This document shows positions 24,897 to 34,132 of a DNA stretch of 64,000 bases, one piece after another (within the stretch, counting starts at the first letter, position 1; each line of letters starts with the position of its first letter). A program made the position numbers and the translations under genes. Origin of the DNA: Roseimaritima sediminicola. Lineage in GTDB: Bacteria > Planctomycetota > Planctomycetia > Pirellulales > Pirellulaceae. The notes beneath the pieces are model-generated. The model saw only the letters and a list, made by a program, of their open reading frames with translations, ran no database searches and had not been told where the DNA came from. The DNA lies in NCBI RefSeq assembly GCF_009618275.1, contig NZ_WIAD01000024.1, forward strand, positions 1 to 64,000, in the 5' to 3' direction.

Positions 24897-25775
24897 ATGA
24901 AGAATATCCTGTTGGCCTACGATGGTTCGAAGTACGCCGAAGAAGCCGCCAAGCTGTTTGCCCATCTGCCACATCGCGAACGGATTCGTCTGACGGTCGT
25001 CACGGTCTTGGAGGTGCCGCGGGTGACGCGTGCTTACGCGACGGCAAACTGGGTGGCCGGCAGTGCCGATCGCGAGCATCAACTGGCCCGAGAAAAATTC
25101 GCCACCGTGGAACGGATGTTCGACGGTGCCAATGTGGAACTCGAGCACCGGATCTGCGAGGGCCATCCGGCCTACAAAATCGTCGAAGAAGCCGAACGTT
25201 GTGAAGCGGACCTGGTGGTCGTCGGCGCCAAAGGGCATACGACGATCAGCCGGTTGTTGTTGGGCAGTACCAGCGACTACGTGGCGACGCGGGCTCCGTG
25301 CAGCGTTTTCGTGGTGCGCCCGACGGGCTTGATGGACAATCCGCGGCCGTTGCGGATCGCGCTGGGATACAACGGTTCGCACGCATCCAAGGGGGCTCTG
25401 CGGGATGTCCGCGATATCTGTCGCGGCAAGGACACCGAGGTGTTCGTGCTGTCGGTGGCCAGTTACGTCCTTGGGTTCTACGACGAAATGGCTCCGGACC
25501 CCCAGCTGATTCGCGCCGAAGCGGCCGAGTCGCTGCAGGAAGCACTCGGCGAGCTGCAAGGCATCAACGATTCGACCCAGGGCCAACTGCTGGAGAAACC
25601 GCATGTCGGCGATGGCCTGGTCAATGCGGCCGATGAACTGGGCGTGGACGTGTTGGTCGTCGGCGAAACCCAGCATTCCCAGTTGACTCGCCTGCTGCTC
25701 GGCAGCGTCTCGCGGTACGTGATCCGGCACGCCGAGTGCAGCGTCTGGGTCAGCCGTCATCCGGAAGAGGACTGA
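24897..25775 (+). CDS. Tandem universal stress protein
   Basis: A 292-residue protein made of two Usp domains. The start MKNILLAYDGS was chosen over a 14-codon longer frame because it is the conserved Usp opening and has AAAGG upstream. Domain 1 ends VVGAKGHTTISRLLLGSTSDYV, a complete ATP-binding G-x2-G-x9-G-S/T motif. In domain 2 the same place reads VVGETQHSQLTRLLLGSVSRYV, where the second Gly is lost, so ATP binding there is doubtful. Its 3' end overlaps the convergent rlmA-like gene by 26 bp. Confidence 0.93.
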   Translation: MKNILLAYDGSKYAEEAAKLFAHLPHRERIRLTVVTVLEVPRVTRAYATANWVAGSADREHQLAREKFATVERMFDGANVELEHRICEGHPAYKIVEEAERCEADLVVVGAKGHTTISRLLLGSTSDYVATRAPCSVFVVRPTGLMDNPRPLRIALGYNGSHASKGALRDVRDICRGKDTEVFVLSVASYVLGFYDEMAPDPQLIRAEAAESLQEALGELQGINDSTQGQLLEKPHVGDGLVNAADELGVDVLVVGETQHSQLTRLLLGSVSRYVIRHAECSVWVSRHPEED

Positions 25776-26646
25776 ACAACAGCAGCTCCGCAGACAGGGT
25801 GACCTGCAGGCTCTCGAGGTCCGCCAGCCGGGCCTGCTGCGAGCGCCGCACCGCGCGGTACGTCATCGCCGCGGCGTCGGCCAGGGCGGCCGCGTCCAGC
25901 GTGGCTTGATCTCGCCACCGAGTGTGCTCCAGGCACTCCAGACCGACCTCTTTCATTTGTGCGATGATCGCTTCCCAGCGGTTGCGGCGATGCCCTTGTT
26001 GCTGCGCCTGTTCGCGCATCTCGATCAGGTCGTCTTCGCCCGGCACGGCGATCACGCAGCGCCCACTGGGGTGTAACACGCGAGCGATCTCGCTCAGCGG
26101 TCGCCGCCCGAACAGACTCAGCACCAAACCGACCGTGTTGTCCTCGACCGGCAACACGCGGTCAGCGTTAGCCAGCACCCAGGTTGCCGCCGGCCACGAC
26201 CGAGCGGCCAAACGCAAGGCGCGTTTCGATAGGTCCACTCCGGCATACTGGGTGGGGGCCGGCGACGGGGACCCCACCGTTTCCGCGGGCTTCTGCGAGT
26301 CGGCGTTTGGGGCGGCAAACAGTTCGCGGCCAAACGTGCCCTCGCCGCAGCCCAGATCCAGCACGCGAAAGACGTCCTGCTGGGCCGCCGCGTGCGACGC
26401 TTGGCACCAGGGCCGCAGCGCCGCAACCAGCGTCGACATGTGTCCCGCGGCCAACCAGCGGTGGCGGGCTAAAACGGCTTGCTCGGCGTCACCGGGGGTG
26501 GCCGAGCGGCGGTCCTGCGGCTGCAGCAAGCTCCAGTAGCCCTGCCGAGCTCGGTCAAAATGATGGCCCGCCGGACAGGTCAGCCCTCGCTCGGTTTGGC
26601 TGAGTGGACGGAGGCATTTTCGAACGGTACAACGCAGTGGAAACAT
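25750..26646 (-). CDS. RlmA-like 23S rRNA (guanine-N1) methyltransferase
   Basis: A 298-residue protein with the RlmA layout: an N-terminal zinc ribbon (Cys6, Cys11, Cys24, His28, in CTVRKCLRPLSQTERGLTCPAGHHFD), then the GYWSLLQP and PGDAEQAVLARHRWLAAGHM segments, and a SAM-binding core VLDLGCGEGTFGREL. E. coli RlmA methylates G745 of 23S rRNA. The first zinc pair is C-x4-C rather than the C-x2-C of E. coli, and the charged segment between motif I and the next strand is longer. The convergent Usp gene overlaps its end. Confidence 0.82.
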   Translation of the reverse strand: MFPLRCTVRKCLRPLSQTERGLTCPAGHHFDRARQGYWSLLQPQDRRSATPGDAEQAVLARHRWLAAGHMSTLVAALRPWCQASHAAAQQDVFRVLDLGCGEGTFGRELFAAPNADSQKPAETVGSPSPAPTQYAGVDLSKRALRLAARSWPAATWVLANADRVLPVEDNTVGLVLSLFGRRPLSEIARVLHPSGRCVIAVPGEDDLIEMREQAQQQGHRRNRWEAIIAQMKEVGLECLEHTRWRDQATLDAAALADAAAMTYRAVRRSQQARLADLESLQVTLSAELLLFSPLPDDG

Positions 26647-26689
26647 CCGGTTATTCTAGAGGGCTCGCGACGCAGCCATAGTGGCCTGA

Positions 26690-26752
26690 CATCGCGGCTA
26701 AGCACGTCGTCATCGCGGCTAAGCGCGTCGTCATCGCGGCTAAGCACGTCGT
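26690..26752. repeat. Three 21-bp tandem units sharing the TA-element end
   Basis: CATCGCGGCTAAGCACGTCG plus T is repeated at 26690, 26711 and 26732 (the middle unit has GCG for GCA). Each unit contains TAAGCACGTCG or a one-base variant, the same 11 bases that form the ends of the 172-bp elements at 36420 and 56680. It lies between the rlmA-like and PhyH-type genes. Confidence 0.8.
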
Positions 26753-26783
26753 AATTTCCCCCTGCCAACGTGTTGTACGAACA

Positions 26784-27554
<771 letters not shown>

Positions 27555-27741
27555 CCGCCACAACCGGGATCGGCCAGTGTGCCCTTCCAGTCATCGCGCT
27601 CGTCCTCGTACTCAGCGAAGTGGTCCTCGTACTCGGCGGCGGTAAAAAACCGAGCGACGTCTCGGCGGAAAAGAGTCCCGACCCCTGAGTTTCCCGCGGT
27701 GTGCCGACGCTCGCCCCTAAGCAGGCCCAACGGGTCGGTGC

Positions 27742-27926
27742 TAGGTCAGCCCAGGGCAACGCCCTGGGGGAATCATCGCCGCTCCGCGCCGAGCCCCAAG
27801 GGGGCGGCCCTAGCCGATGCCAAGCCCGGTCGGCGGTGTTTGTTCGGGCGAAAGCGTAGGGCCGCCCCGTTGGGGCTTGGGCGTCGTCCGCTCTCCAAAC
27901 CCAGGGCGTTGCCCTGGGCTGACATA
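27742..27926. repeat. 185-bp nested inverted-repeat element
   Basis: Outer arms 27742-27768 and 27900-27926 are inverted copies of each other (26 of 27 bases). Inner arms 27792-27812 and 27857-27877 match in inverted orientation at 20 of 21. Each outer arm also contains its own palindrome, CCCAGGGCAACGCCCTGGG. This fills most of the 400-bp gap 27555-27955, which otherwise holds only a short direct repeat (GTCCTCGTACTC twice, near 27600-27640) and no gene. Confidence 0.8.
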
Positions 27927-27955
27927 GGGTTGCCCCGTTGGTGCGAAGAAACGTG

Positions 27956-29101
27956 TCAGGATTTTTTGAGGGTCATTAGGTATTCGACCAGGTCTACCAG
28001 TTGCTCGGTGGTCATCAATTGTTGCAGGTCTTGCGGCATCAGCGACTGCGGTTGCTTCTTCAGCAGTTCGACGTCTTCGGCTGGGACCGTGCGATCGATG
28101 CCTTCGGCCGTCCTCAGAGTGATCGCCTGGTCGGTCTCGCTGACCATCAGCCCCGTGACCGTTTCGCCGTCGAGCGTGAGCAGCGTGTAGGTTTCGAAGT
28201 TGTGGCTGACCGCCGCACTGGGGTCGAGGATCGCGACATACATCGCTTCTCGCGACAGTTTGCTGCCGATCTCGGTCAGGTCCGGGCCCACTTCCTTGCC
28301 CTGCCCGGCCACGCGGTGGCAATTGCTGCAGGTGGCTTTGCCCGCGAACACGGCTTTGCCTCGAAGCACGTCGCCTCGACGTTTGACCAGCTCGGCCAGT
28401 GGCGGCAGCGGTTGGTTGTCCGCGGTCGAGGGACGCTGGAAGTATTCGTCGGCGGCTTGGCGAATCTCCTCGTCGCTCGAACCGAACAGTCGATTGGCAG
28501 CGGTAAAACGAAGGGCGTCGTCCAACCGGCCGTCGGCAGCCATTCGCAGCAGTAACCGCTGCCCACCGGTGCGCCGGCCGAGCGCACTGACGGCGGCCGT
28601 GCGGACGGCCAGGGGGGCTTGCGAGTCGGTGACGATCGGCCGCAGCGCCTGGACGGTCTGTTTGTGCGGCACGTAGCCCAGCGCGGTCGCCGCCGCAATG
28701 GCTCGTGCTTCCTCGTCGCTGCGCAGTGCCTCTTCCAACGGTGCCAAGCATTCCAGTTCGGCCAAAGTCTCTGCGGCCCGGACGCCTTCGGTCTGACCGA
28801 CGTGTTCCAGGGCCAGGGCGACCAGGTCGTCGGTCAGATCCGTCAAACGAAATCGCTGGACCAATTCGAAGTATTGATCGGTCCCCGAGTTGGCTCGCAG
28901 GTAACGCAGCAAGGCGGCCTTGGCGGGCGGCGAGGATTCGATATCAAAATCCTTCAGCCGCAATACGGTCTCGACCACCATCTTGTCCTTCGCCGATACC
29001 GCGTTGGCGGCCGATTCCTGAGCGGACGCGTGGCGGCAAACGCCGAACGAAAGCAACGCGGCTACGGCGGCCGTCAGGAAGAGATTCGATAACACTTTCA
29101 T
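27956..29101 (-). CDS. Secreted HEAT-repeat cytochrome c (PVC heme-binding type)
   Basis: A 381-residue exported protein: signal peptide 1-28, HEAT-like helical repeats at about 60-235, then a c-type heme domain with CSNCH (Cys258, Cys261, His262) and GPDLTEIG. A probable distal Met lies in the SLMPQDLQQLMTTEQLVDLVEYL end. This is the planctomycete Haem_bd (TIGR02603-like) module. In the larger cytochrome at 56921 propeller, HEAT and heme parts are one chain; here the heme part is a separate gene 64 bp downstream of the propeller part and has its own signal peptide. Confidence 0.88.
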   Translation of the reverse strand: MKVLSNLFLTAAVAALLSFGVCRHASAQESAANAVSAKDKMVVETVLRLKDFDIESSPPAKAALLRYLRANSGTDQYFELVQRFRLTDLTDDLVALALEHVGQTEGVRAAETLAELECLAPLEEALRSDEEARAIAAATALGYVPHKQTVQALRPIVTDSQAPLAVRTAAVSALGRRTGGQRLLLRMAADGRLDDALRFTAANRLFGSSDEEIRQAADEYFQRPSTADNQPLPPLAELVKRRGDVLRGKAVFAGKATCSNCHRVAGQGKEVGPDLTEIGSKLSREAMYVAILDPSAAVSHNFETYTLLTLDGETVTGLMVSETDQAITLRTAEGIDRTVPAEDVELLKKQPQSLMPQDLQQLMTTEQLVDLVEYLMTLKKS

Positions 29102-29165
29102 CGACGAATTCTTGTCGTAAGCGGATGGTGATGGACAGGAAAAGAAATCGGCGAGCCGCCGAAGG

Positions 29166-31568
29166 CTACAGCCCCAGCAACGCTCGCAGGGCTTGCTGTT
29201 TGGCTTCGCCCTGGTGGAAGTCGAACGCTCGCATGTAACGGTCGGTCATCGCGGCATCGGTGGCCGGATCCTGCAGGATTTTTACGAGCAACGGCAGGGC
29301 GGCTTCGGCGCGGCTGCGCCACACGATGTCACGGCCGGCCGGCGTGTTCCAATCGTCGCCGACGCGTTTCTTCCAAGCCGCAAAACATTCGTCCCAGCGA
29401 CCCTCCGCGGCGATGCCCAGAGCTTCCAGATACCAGCGGTCGTCCCCGTCGTGCTGAACGGCCAGGGCGGCCCACAGCTGGGGCACTTTGGGCGAGGGAT
29501 GGTGACGCAGCGCCACGGCCAGTTCGCGTCGCACCTGTGGCGAAGGATCCTCGAGCAGCGGCGTCACGTACTGGTCCAGGTCCAGTTCCAACTGGCGAGC
29601 CAGCCGGACGCCCGTCATGCGGATGTTGGGGGCCTTGTCTTCGATCGCTTGCTGAACGGCTCGCCGTCCCTGGCCATCGATCTTGCCCCACAGCCACAGG
29701 GCGCGAGCGCGATAGATCGGATCCTTTGAAGCCGCCATTTTTTTCAGAGCGGGCAGAGCCTTTTCTCCTTCGTCGTGTAAGCTGGTCCAGGCCATGTAGC
29801 GGACGGCGTAGTTCGGATTCTTTAGCGCCTCGATCGAACCTTCGATGGTGCTGAAATCGAACTCGGGAACGCGATATTTGCCGTCGGCATCGTAGGGCAT
29901 GATGCGGAACAAACGACCGCGTTCGAGGTCGCCCATGCCGTGGCCGCCGACGCCGGGGTCGTACCAATCGGCGACGATTAAGGATCCGTCGGGTGCGACC
30001 TTCACATCCGAGGGGCGGAACCAGCGATCCTCGGTGCCGGTCAGAATGTTTCGGATCGTGGCCTTGTATCCCGCACCATCGTCTTCCAACAGGTACGCGC
30101 GACAGACGTTTGGTCCGGCGTCGCAGTGCAGCAGGTGGCCGCGAAACATCGGCAGCAGGCTGCCTTCGTACACCGTGATCCCGGTGGGCGAACCCGCGCC
30201 GGTCAGCAGCAGGTTGGGAACGACGCCGGGGTCGTTGATGTGCCAGTGACGTTCGGGAACGTTGGGGCTCATCCCGGTGCGCTGGGCTCGCCAGCCGGCT
30301 CCGGTCAATTCATCCTTGTAGCCGTAATTACCGAATTCCATTACGTAATTGATACGCACGCCCTTGTTGCCGTCGTCGTCGTTATCCGATTGCCAGATGG
30401 CTCCGTACGAGTCGACGGTGACCATCCAGTTGTTGCGGAAGTTCCAACCCAACGTTTCGAACTGGCTGCCGTCCAGGTTGCAGCGAAAGACCATGCCTTC
30501 CTGATAAGGTTGGCGATTCGCCGCGACCTCGTTGCCGGCCATGTCGACGATGGGCCGGCCGTGTTTGTCTTTGATCTGCCGGCCGTTGTTGCCGAAGTTG
30601 AAGTACAGTTTGCCGTCGGGACCGAAGGTGACGGCGTGGATCCCGTGGTCGTGCTGAGTTCCCGAGATGCCGCTGAACAGCACTTCTTTGCTGTCCGGCC
30701 GGTCGTCGCCGTCGGAGTCGGTGAACAGCAAGACTTTGTCGCCGGCGGAAACCAACACCTTGTCGCCCAGCACGCACACGCCGTGCGGTGAATCGATATC
30801 GCGGCCCTGGTAGAACACTTTCTCCTGGTCCACGGCCCCGTCGCCATCGGTATCGGAAAGGATCAGGATGCGGTCACCTTCGGGACGGCGTCCTTTGTGA
30901 CCGCGATAGTTGACGATTTCGCAAACCCAGACGCGGCCCCGATGATCGATGTCGATATTGGCGGGGCTGAGCAGTTGGGGTTCGGCGGCAAACAGCGACG
31001 CGGCCAGTTCGGGACCGACCTCCAGGCCATCCAGTGCCGCGGAAGCCTCGCGCGAACCGCCACCGACGGCGGCTGGTGGCTGCTGGTCGTAGACGAAAAA
31101 CTGCACCGATGACGAGCCGGCTTGATCCGAGCCGCCGTTATCGATGCCGCCGCGGGCGCGAAAGCGCTGGTAGCCCTCGGGCAGGTCAAACGCGATGAGG
31201 CTGTTGGCGTGGGTGCCGATCCCGTAGGGCACGTCTTTGCCAGCGATTCGCAGCGGGTGACCGCCGGCGTTCTTGTTGATTCGGACCTGGCCCCACTGCG
31301 TGGAAGCGGACTTCCACTCCAGTTCGGTCAGCGGCTTCTCGCCGGCCGGACCCACCAGACGCGGCTCCGCCCAATCCGCCCAGTCATAGCTGAACCCGTC
31401 GCCGCCGTCGCTGACGACCAGGAACAGCTGTTTGGCGTCGCCCAGCGGGACGTCGATTTCGACGGCGTGGCCGGGCGTGTCCTCGTTGATGATCTCGCTG
31501 GCAAACAGCGGCCGGGCGGCGGCCTGCTCGGGACGCGTGACCTGTGGCCGCCGCAGCTTCCTACCTAC
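29166..31568 (-). CDS. NPCBM / PVC beta-propeller / HEAT protein lacking its own start
   Basis: The frame encodes an NPCBM carbohydrate-binding domain (from the ASEIINEDTPGHAVEIDVPLG region through DVPYGIGTHANSLIAFDL). The PVC membrane-bound dehydrogenase-type propeller follows (PANIDIDHRGRVWVCEIVNYRGH, GIHAVTFGPDGKLYFNFGNNG, FRPSDVKVAPDGSLIVADWYDP), then HEAT repeats. The first ATG/GTG/TTG is a GTG at 31355, which would cut the NPCBM domain. The frame stays open 71 codons further, to the stop of the DUF1080-ThuA gene, without any start codon or signal peptide. Expression by -1 frameshifting at 31568-31574 is proposed; a homopolymer indel is the alternative. Confidence 0.75.
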   Translation of the reverse strand, partial: VGRKLRRPQVTRPEQAAARPLFASEIINEDTPGHAVEIDVPLGDAKQLFLVVSDGGDGFSYDWADWAEPRLVGPAGEKPLTELEWKSASTQWGQVRINKNAGGHPLRIAGKDVPYGIGTHANSLIAFDLPEGYQRFRARGGIDNGGSDQAGSSSVQFFVYDQQPPAAVGGGSREASAALDGLEVGPELAASLFAAEPQLLSPANIDIDHRGRVWVCEIVNYRGHKGRRPEGDRILILSDTDGDGAVDQEKVFYQGRDIDSPHGVCVLGDKVLVSAGDKVLLFTDSDGDDRPDSKEVLFSGISGTQHDHGIHAVTFGPDGKLYFNFGNNGRQIKDKHGRPIVDMAGNEVAANRQPYQEGMVFRCNLDGSQFETLGWNFRNNWMVTVDSYGAIWQSDNDDDGNKGVRINYVMEFGNYGYKDELTGAGWRAQRTGMSPNVPERHWHINDPGVVPNLLLTGAGSPTGITVYEGSLLPMFRGHLLHCDAGPNVCRAYLLEDDGAGYKATIRNILTGTEDRWFRPSDVKVAPDGSLIVADWYDPGVGGHGMGDLERGRLFRIMPYDADGKYRVPEFDFSTIEGSIEALKNPNYAVRYMAWTSLHDEGEKALPALKKMAASKDPIYRARALWLWGKIDGQGRRAVQQAIEDKAPNIRMTGVRLARQLELDLDQYVTPLLEDPSPQVRRELAVALRHHPSPKVPQLWAALAVQHDGDDRWYLEALGIAAEGRWDECFAAWKKRVGDDWNTPAGRDIVWRSRAEAALPLLVKILQDPATDAAMTDRYMRAFDFHQGEAKQQALRALLGL
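31516..31554 (-). other. GC-rich stem-loop 3' of the slippery site
   Basis: Arms 31516-31524 and 31546-31554 are perfect 9-base complements (GCGGCGGCC and GGCCGCCGC) around a 21-base loop. On the minus strand the stem starts 13 bases after the slippery heptamer. That spacing is somewhat longer than the 5-9 usual for bacterial -1 stimulators. Confidence 0.6.
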
Positions 31569-33202
31569 TTTTTTTTTGCGCCCTTCTTGGCGGAATCCGG
31601 TTTGGGTTCGTCCTGGTTGGCTTCCAGTTCTTCCTGCGTCAGTTCGGACGTGCGAACGCCCCCTTCAGGAACTTCGCCGTGGGCGGTCCAGACGATCGCG
31701 TTCAAGACGACCTTGCGAAAGTTCTCGTCGCCCCAGTTCCAGTGGAAGTGGCCACCGGTGAAGCCGAATCCACGGCCACCGTCTTCGCGCGTTGCCGCCC
31801 AGGCAACGTGTTGGGGCTGCCGTTGGGCGACGGCCTTGCGAACCGCCGGGTTACCGCTGTGAGGACCGTCGGGGCGTCGCAGCGTGTCCTCCGGCGGCAC
31901 ATCCGAAAGGATCGGGGTGACGCCCTGCATGGAATCGCGAAACCGCATGTGGTAGTACCACTCGTCGTTAATCGCAAACGGTTTGACGCCGCGGGTGATC
32001 GGGTGATCGGGAAAGTTTTCGAAACGAGCCACCCAGTGCGGATTGACCGACCAGTGGGGTTCAAAGTAACCGCCCATCCAGTCCAAGAACTTGTCGCCGG
32101 GTTCGCCCTTGACCGTTTCTACGGCGTAGTGGATGCAGACCAGGCCCACGCCCTGGTCCATCAACTGACCGAACTCCTTGAGGTGATCGTTCAGCAGGTG
32201 ACGACGACCGCCGTCGCAATAAACGACGACGCTATCGGCGTCGGCCAATGCTTCGACACCATCGGCGGGCCAACCTTCGCGGAACACTTCCACCTCATAG
32301 CCCGGCATCGCCGACTTGATCGATTGGGCCAGCAGCATCGAGCCGGCGTAGTGTTCGTGAGCCCCGTAGCCATGGCTGGGGCGTCCGGCCAGGAAGGCGA
32401 TCTTTTTCTTCGCCGCGGAAGCCTTGTCGGACTGGCTGGTGTTCGGTTCGCTGTGCGCGTCGTCACCGAGATGTTTGATGCGGATATTGCGGAACTGGAC
32501 TTTCATCGGCGGGCCGGCGTGCAGCTGCAACGCCAGCAGCCCCGAGTCGCGGCGTTGTTGTTTGTCGTTGTCGATGCATTCGGCCGTGACCACGCCATTG
32601 ATCTTGTGCACAAAGTGAAAGTCTTTGGCGGTGATCGTGTACTGGTTCCAGTCCTCGTCGTTGATTTTCGACTGGATCTCGTCGGATTTGCCGACCGAAC
32701 CGATCACCTTGACTTGGAACTTGCCGTCGTCGCGGACCAGTTCGGTCTTTTGGCCGCGGTTGGCCAGAATGCCGCGGAACTTTTCCCCGTACAGGATGCC
32801 CGAGTACGTTTTGCCGGCTTCGAAGTCGCCCTGGTACCCGCCCACGACCCACTTCTGCTTGTCGGGATTCACTTCGAACGAGCGATACTGGATGCCCGAA
32901 TTGCCGCCGATGATTTTGTATTCCAGCCGCAGTTCAAAGTCCTTGGTCTCGCCGCCTCGCCAGATCAGGAACGTATTGCCTTTGGTGGGATTGTCCGGCG
33001 TGGTGATTCCGGTGATCGCTCCGTCCTGGACGCTCCAGAATGCCGGGTTTCCGTCCCAGCCGTCCAGGGTTTTGCCATCGAAGATCGAAACGAATCCGTC
33101 CTCAGTAGCGGCGGGGGCCTCCCCATGAACAGGCTTGGCCGCCCAGGGCAATGCCAACAGGAAACACAGCAGAGCACAGGTACGCATGGTTTTCGTCTTC
33201 AT
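31565..33202 (-). CDS. Secreted DUF1080 - ThuA domain protein
   Basis: A 545-residue exported protein; the start MKTKTMRTCALLCF gives a clean signal peptide, although MRTCALL (33187) is possible. The DUF1080 (3-keto-disaccharide hydrolase, concanavalin-like) domain runs from GFVSIFDGKTLDGWDGN to PMKVQFRNIRIKHLG. A Lys-rich linker leads to a ThuA domain (KKIAFLAGRPSHGYGAHEHYAG, GVGLVCIHYAVE, GFGFTGGHFHWNWGDENF). It ends KKGAKKK, encoded by a run of nine A, with TAG immediately after. This phase makes an A AAA AAG slippery site leading into the downstream NPCBM frame. Predicted role: extracellular sugar processing. Confidence 0.85.
   Translation of the reverse strand: MKTKTMRTCALLCFLLALPWAAKPVHGEAPAATEDGFVSIFDGKTLDGWDGNPAFWSVQDGAITGITTPDNPTKGNTFLIWRGGETKDFELRLEYKIIGGNSGIQYRSFEVNPDKQKWVVGGYQGDFEAGKTYSGILYGEKFRGILANRGQKTELVRDDGKFQVKVIGSVGKSDEIQSKINDEDWNQYTITAKDFHFVHKINGVVTAECIDNDKQQRRDSGLLALQLHAGPPMKVQFRNIRIKHLGDDAHSEPNTSQSDKASAAKKKIAFLAGRPSHGYGAHEHYAGSMLLAQSIKSAMPGYEVEVFREGWPADGVEALADADSVVVYCDGGRRHLLNDHLKEFGQLMDQGVGLVCIHYAVETVKGEPGDKFLDWMGGYFEPHWSVNPHWVARFENFPDHPITRGVKPFAINDEWYYHMRFRDSMQGVTPILSDVPPEDTLRRPDGPHSGNPAVRKAVAQRQPQHVAWAATREDGGRGFGFTGGHFHWNWGDENFRKVVLNAIVWTAHGEVPEGGVRTSELTQEELEANQDEPKPDSAKKGAKKK
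31568..31577 (-). other. Candidate -1 ribosomal frameshift site
   Basis: On the minus strand the zero-frame codons are GCA AAA AAA AAG TAG. The heptamer A AAA AAG (31574-31568) is in the X XXY YYZ phase used by E. coli dnaX, with the stop next to it. A purine-rich AAGAAGGG lies just upstream and a GC stem lies downstream at 31516-31554. The -1 frame is open for 800 codons. Confidence 0.55.
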
Positions 33203-33298
33203 TAAAATGGCTGGCAAGAGGTCCAAGGAGGGGGGCGGCGAAGTGCATTTGGTGCCCCTTCGGCCATCTGCAAAGGCTAGTCGATCCCCGTACGCCGG

Positions 33299-34132
33299 TC
33301 AACTTTGCGGGGGCAGGCATTCGGCCAGTTCGGCCAGGATCATGCCGGTCGCGCCCCAGACCCAGTGCTGCTGGTAGCGCAGCCCCGAGGCGACGAATCG
33401 CAGCGGTGGCGGAATCTCCGGATTACCCGAGACGCGGCGGATGGGACGCTGCAGCAAACGGTCCTGCCAGTGCCCGGGCTCGCGCAAGTGTTCCAGCGGC
33501 ACCTCGACCACTTCGTCCACTTCGATTCGATCGGGCACCCAAGGCGACTCCGGTCGCCGGCAAGCCATCACGACCGGATGGACCAGGTTGTCGCTGGCGT
33601 AGACGTACAGCGGCGACAGTTCGCCACAGAGTTCGGGTTGGAGCGGACAGATTCCCAGCTCCTCCTCGAACTCTCTCAAAGCCGCTTCGATCGTGCTCTC
33701 GTTGGGTTCGATCCGGCCGCCGGGCAAGCAGATTTGACCGCCGTGATGCTTGATCGAAAGGGGCCGCTTGGTCAGCGGAACGGTCCAGCCGCCGTCACTC
33801 CAGAGCAGCATCACCACCACGGCGGCTTGCCGAGCCGTCCGAGGGGCCGGGCCACAGTGCCGACCGTAGGACAGCTGCGGCGACCGGTAGCGCAGCGCCC
33901 GCCGGCCGGGCAGATCGTGCGTTAGCCGTTGCTGCAATTGCGAGATAAACTGTTCCACTGCGGCGTCGTCCAATGTCTGTGGCTGGAAAGGTTTCCTGTC
34001 GGTCGACAGGCGATTTTGTACGGACAAAACGTTTTCTCCCCTCTCCACCACGGCGCCGCGAGCGTCAGCGAGTGAAGCCGTGGGGGAGAGGGGCCGGGGG
34101 TGAGGGGGCTCGGGTGCAAATGGCTGACTCAT
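33299..34132 (-). CDS. Nudix hydrolase (NudL/CoA pyrophosphatase-like)
   Basis: A 277-residue frame whose conserved part has a full Nudix box, GGRIEPNESTIEAALREFEEELG, preceded by KHHGGQICLPG. Together with the later YVYASDNLVHPVV segment this resembles the YeaB/NudL coenzyme A pyrophosphatase group. The start is unsettled. Residues 5-35 after the ATG at 34132 are translated repeat C. A TTG at 33973, beginning LDDAAVEQFISQL, would give a protein of ordinary length. Either an element inserted into the 5' end or the gene uses the downstream start. Confidence 0.8.
   Translation of the reverse strand: MSQPFAPEPPHPRPLSPTASLADARGAVVERGENVLSVQNRLSTDRKPFQPQTLDDAAVEQFISQLQQRLTHDLPGRRALRYRSPQLSYGRHCGPAPRTARQAAVVVMLLWSDGGWTVPLTKRPLSIKHHGGQICLPGGRIEPNESTIEAALREFEEELGICPLQPELCGELSPLYVYASDNLVHPVVMACRRPESPWVPDRIEVDEVVEVPLEHLREPGHWQDRLLQRPIRRVSGNPEIPPPLRFVASGLRYQQHWVWGATGMILAELAECLPPQS

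Noticed and set aside
27579-28190. Plus-strand frame of about 200 codons after the PhyH-type gene
   Set aside because: It runs through the nested inverted repeat and antisense to the cytochrome gene, with no domain or ribosome-binding site.
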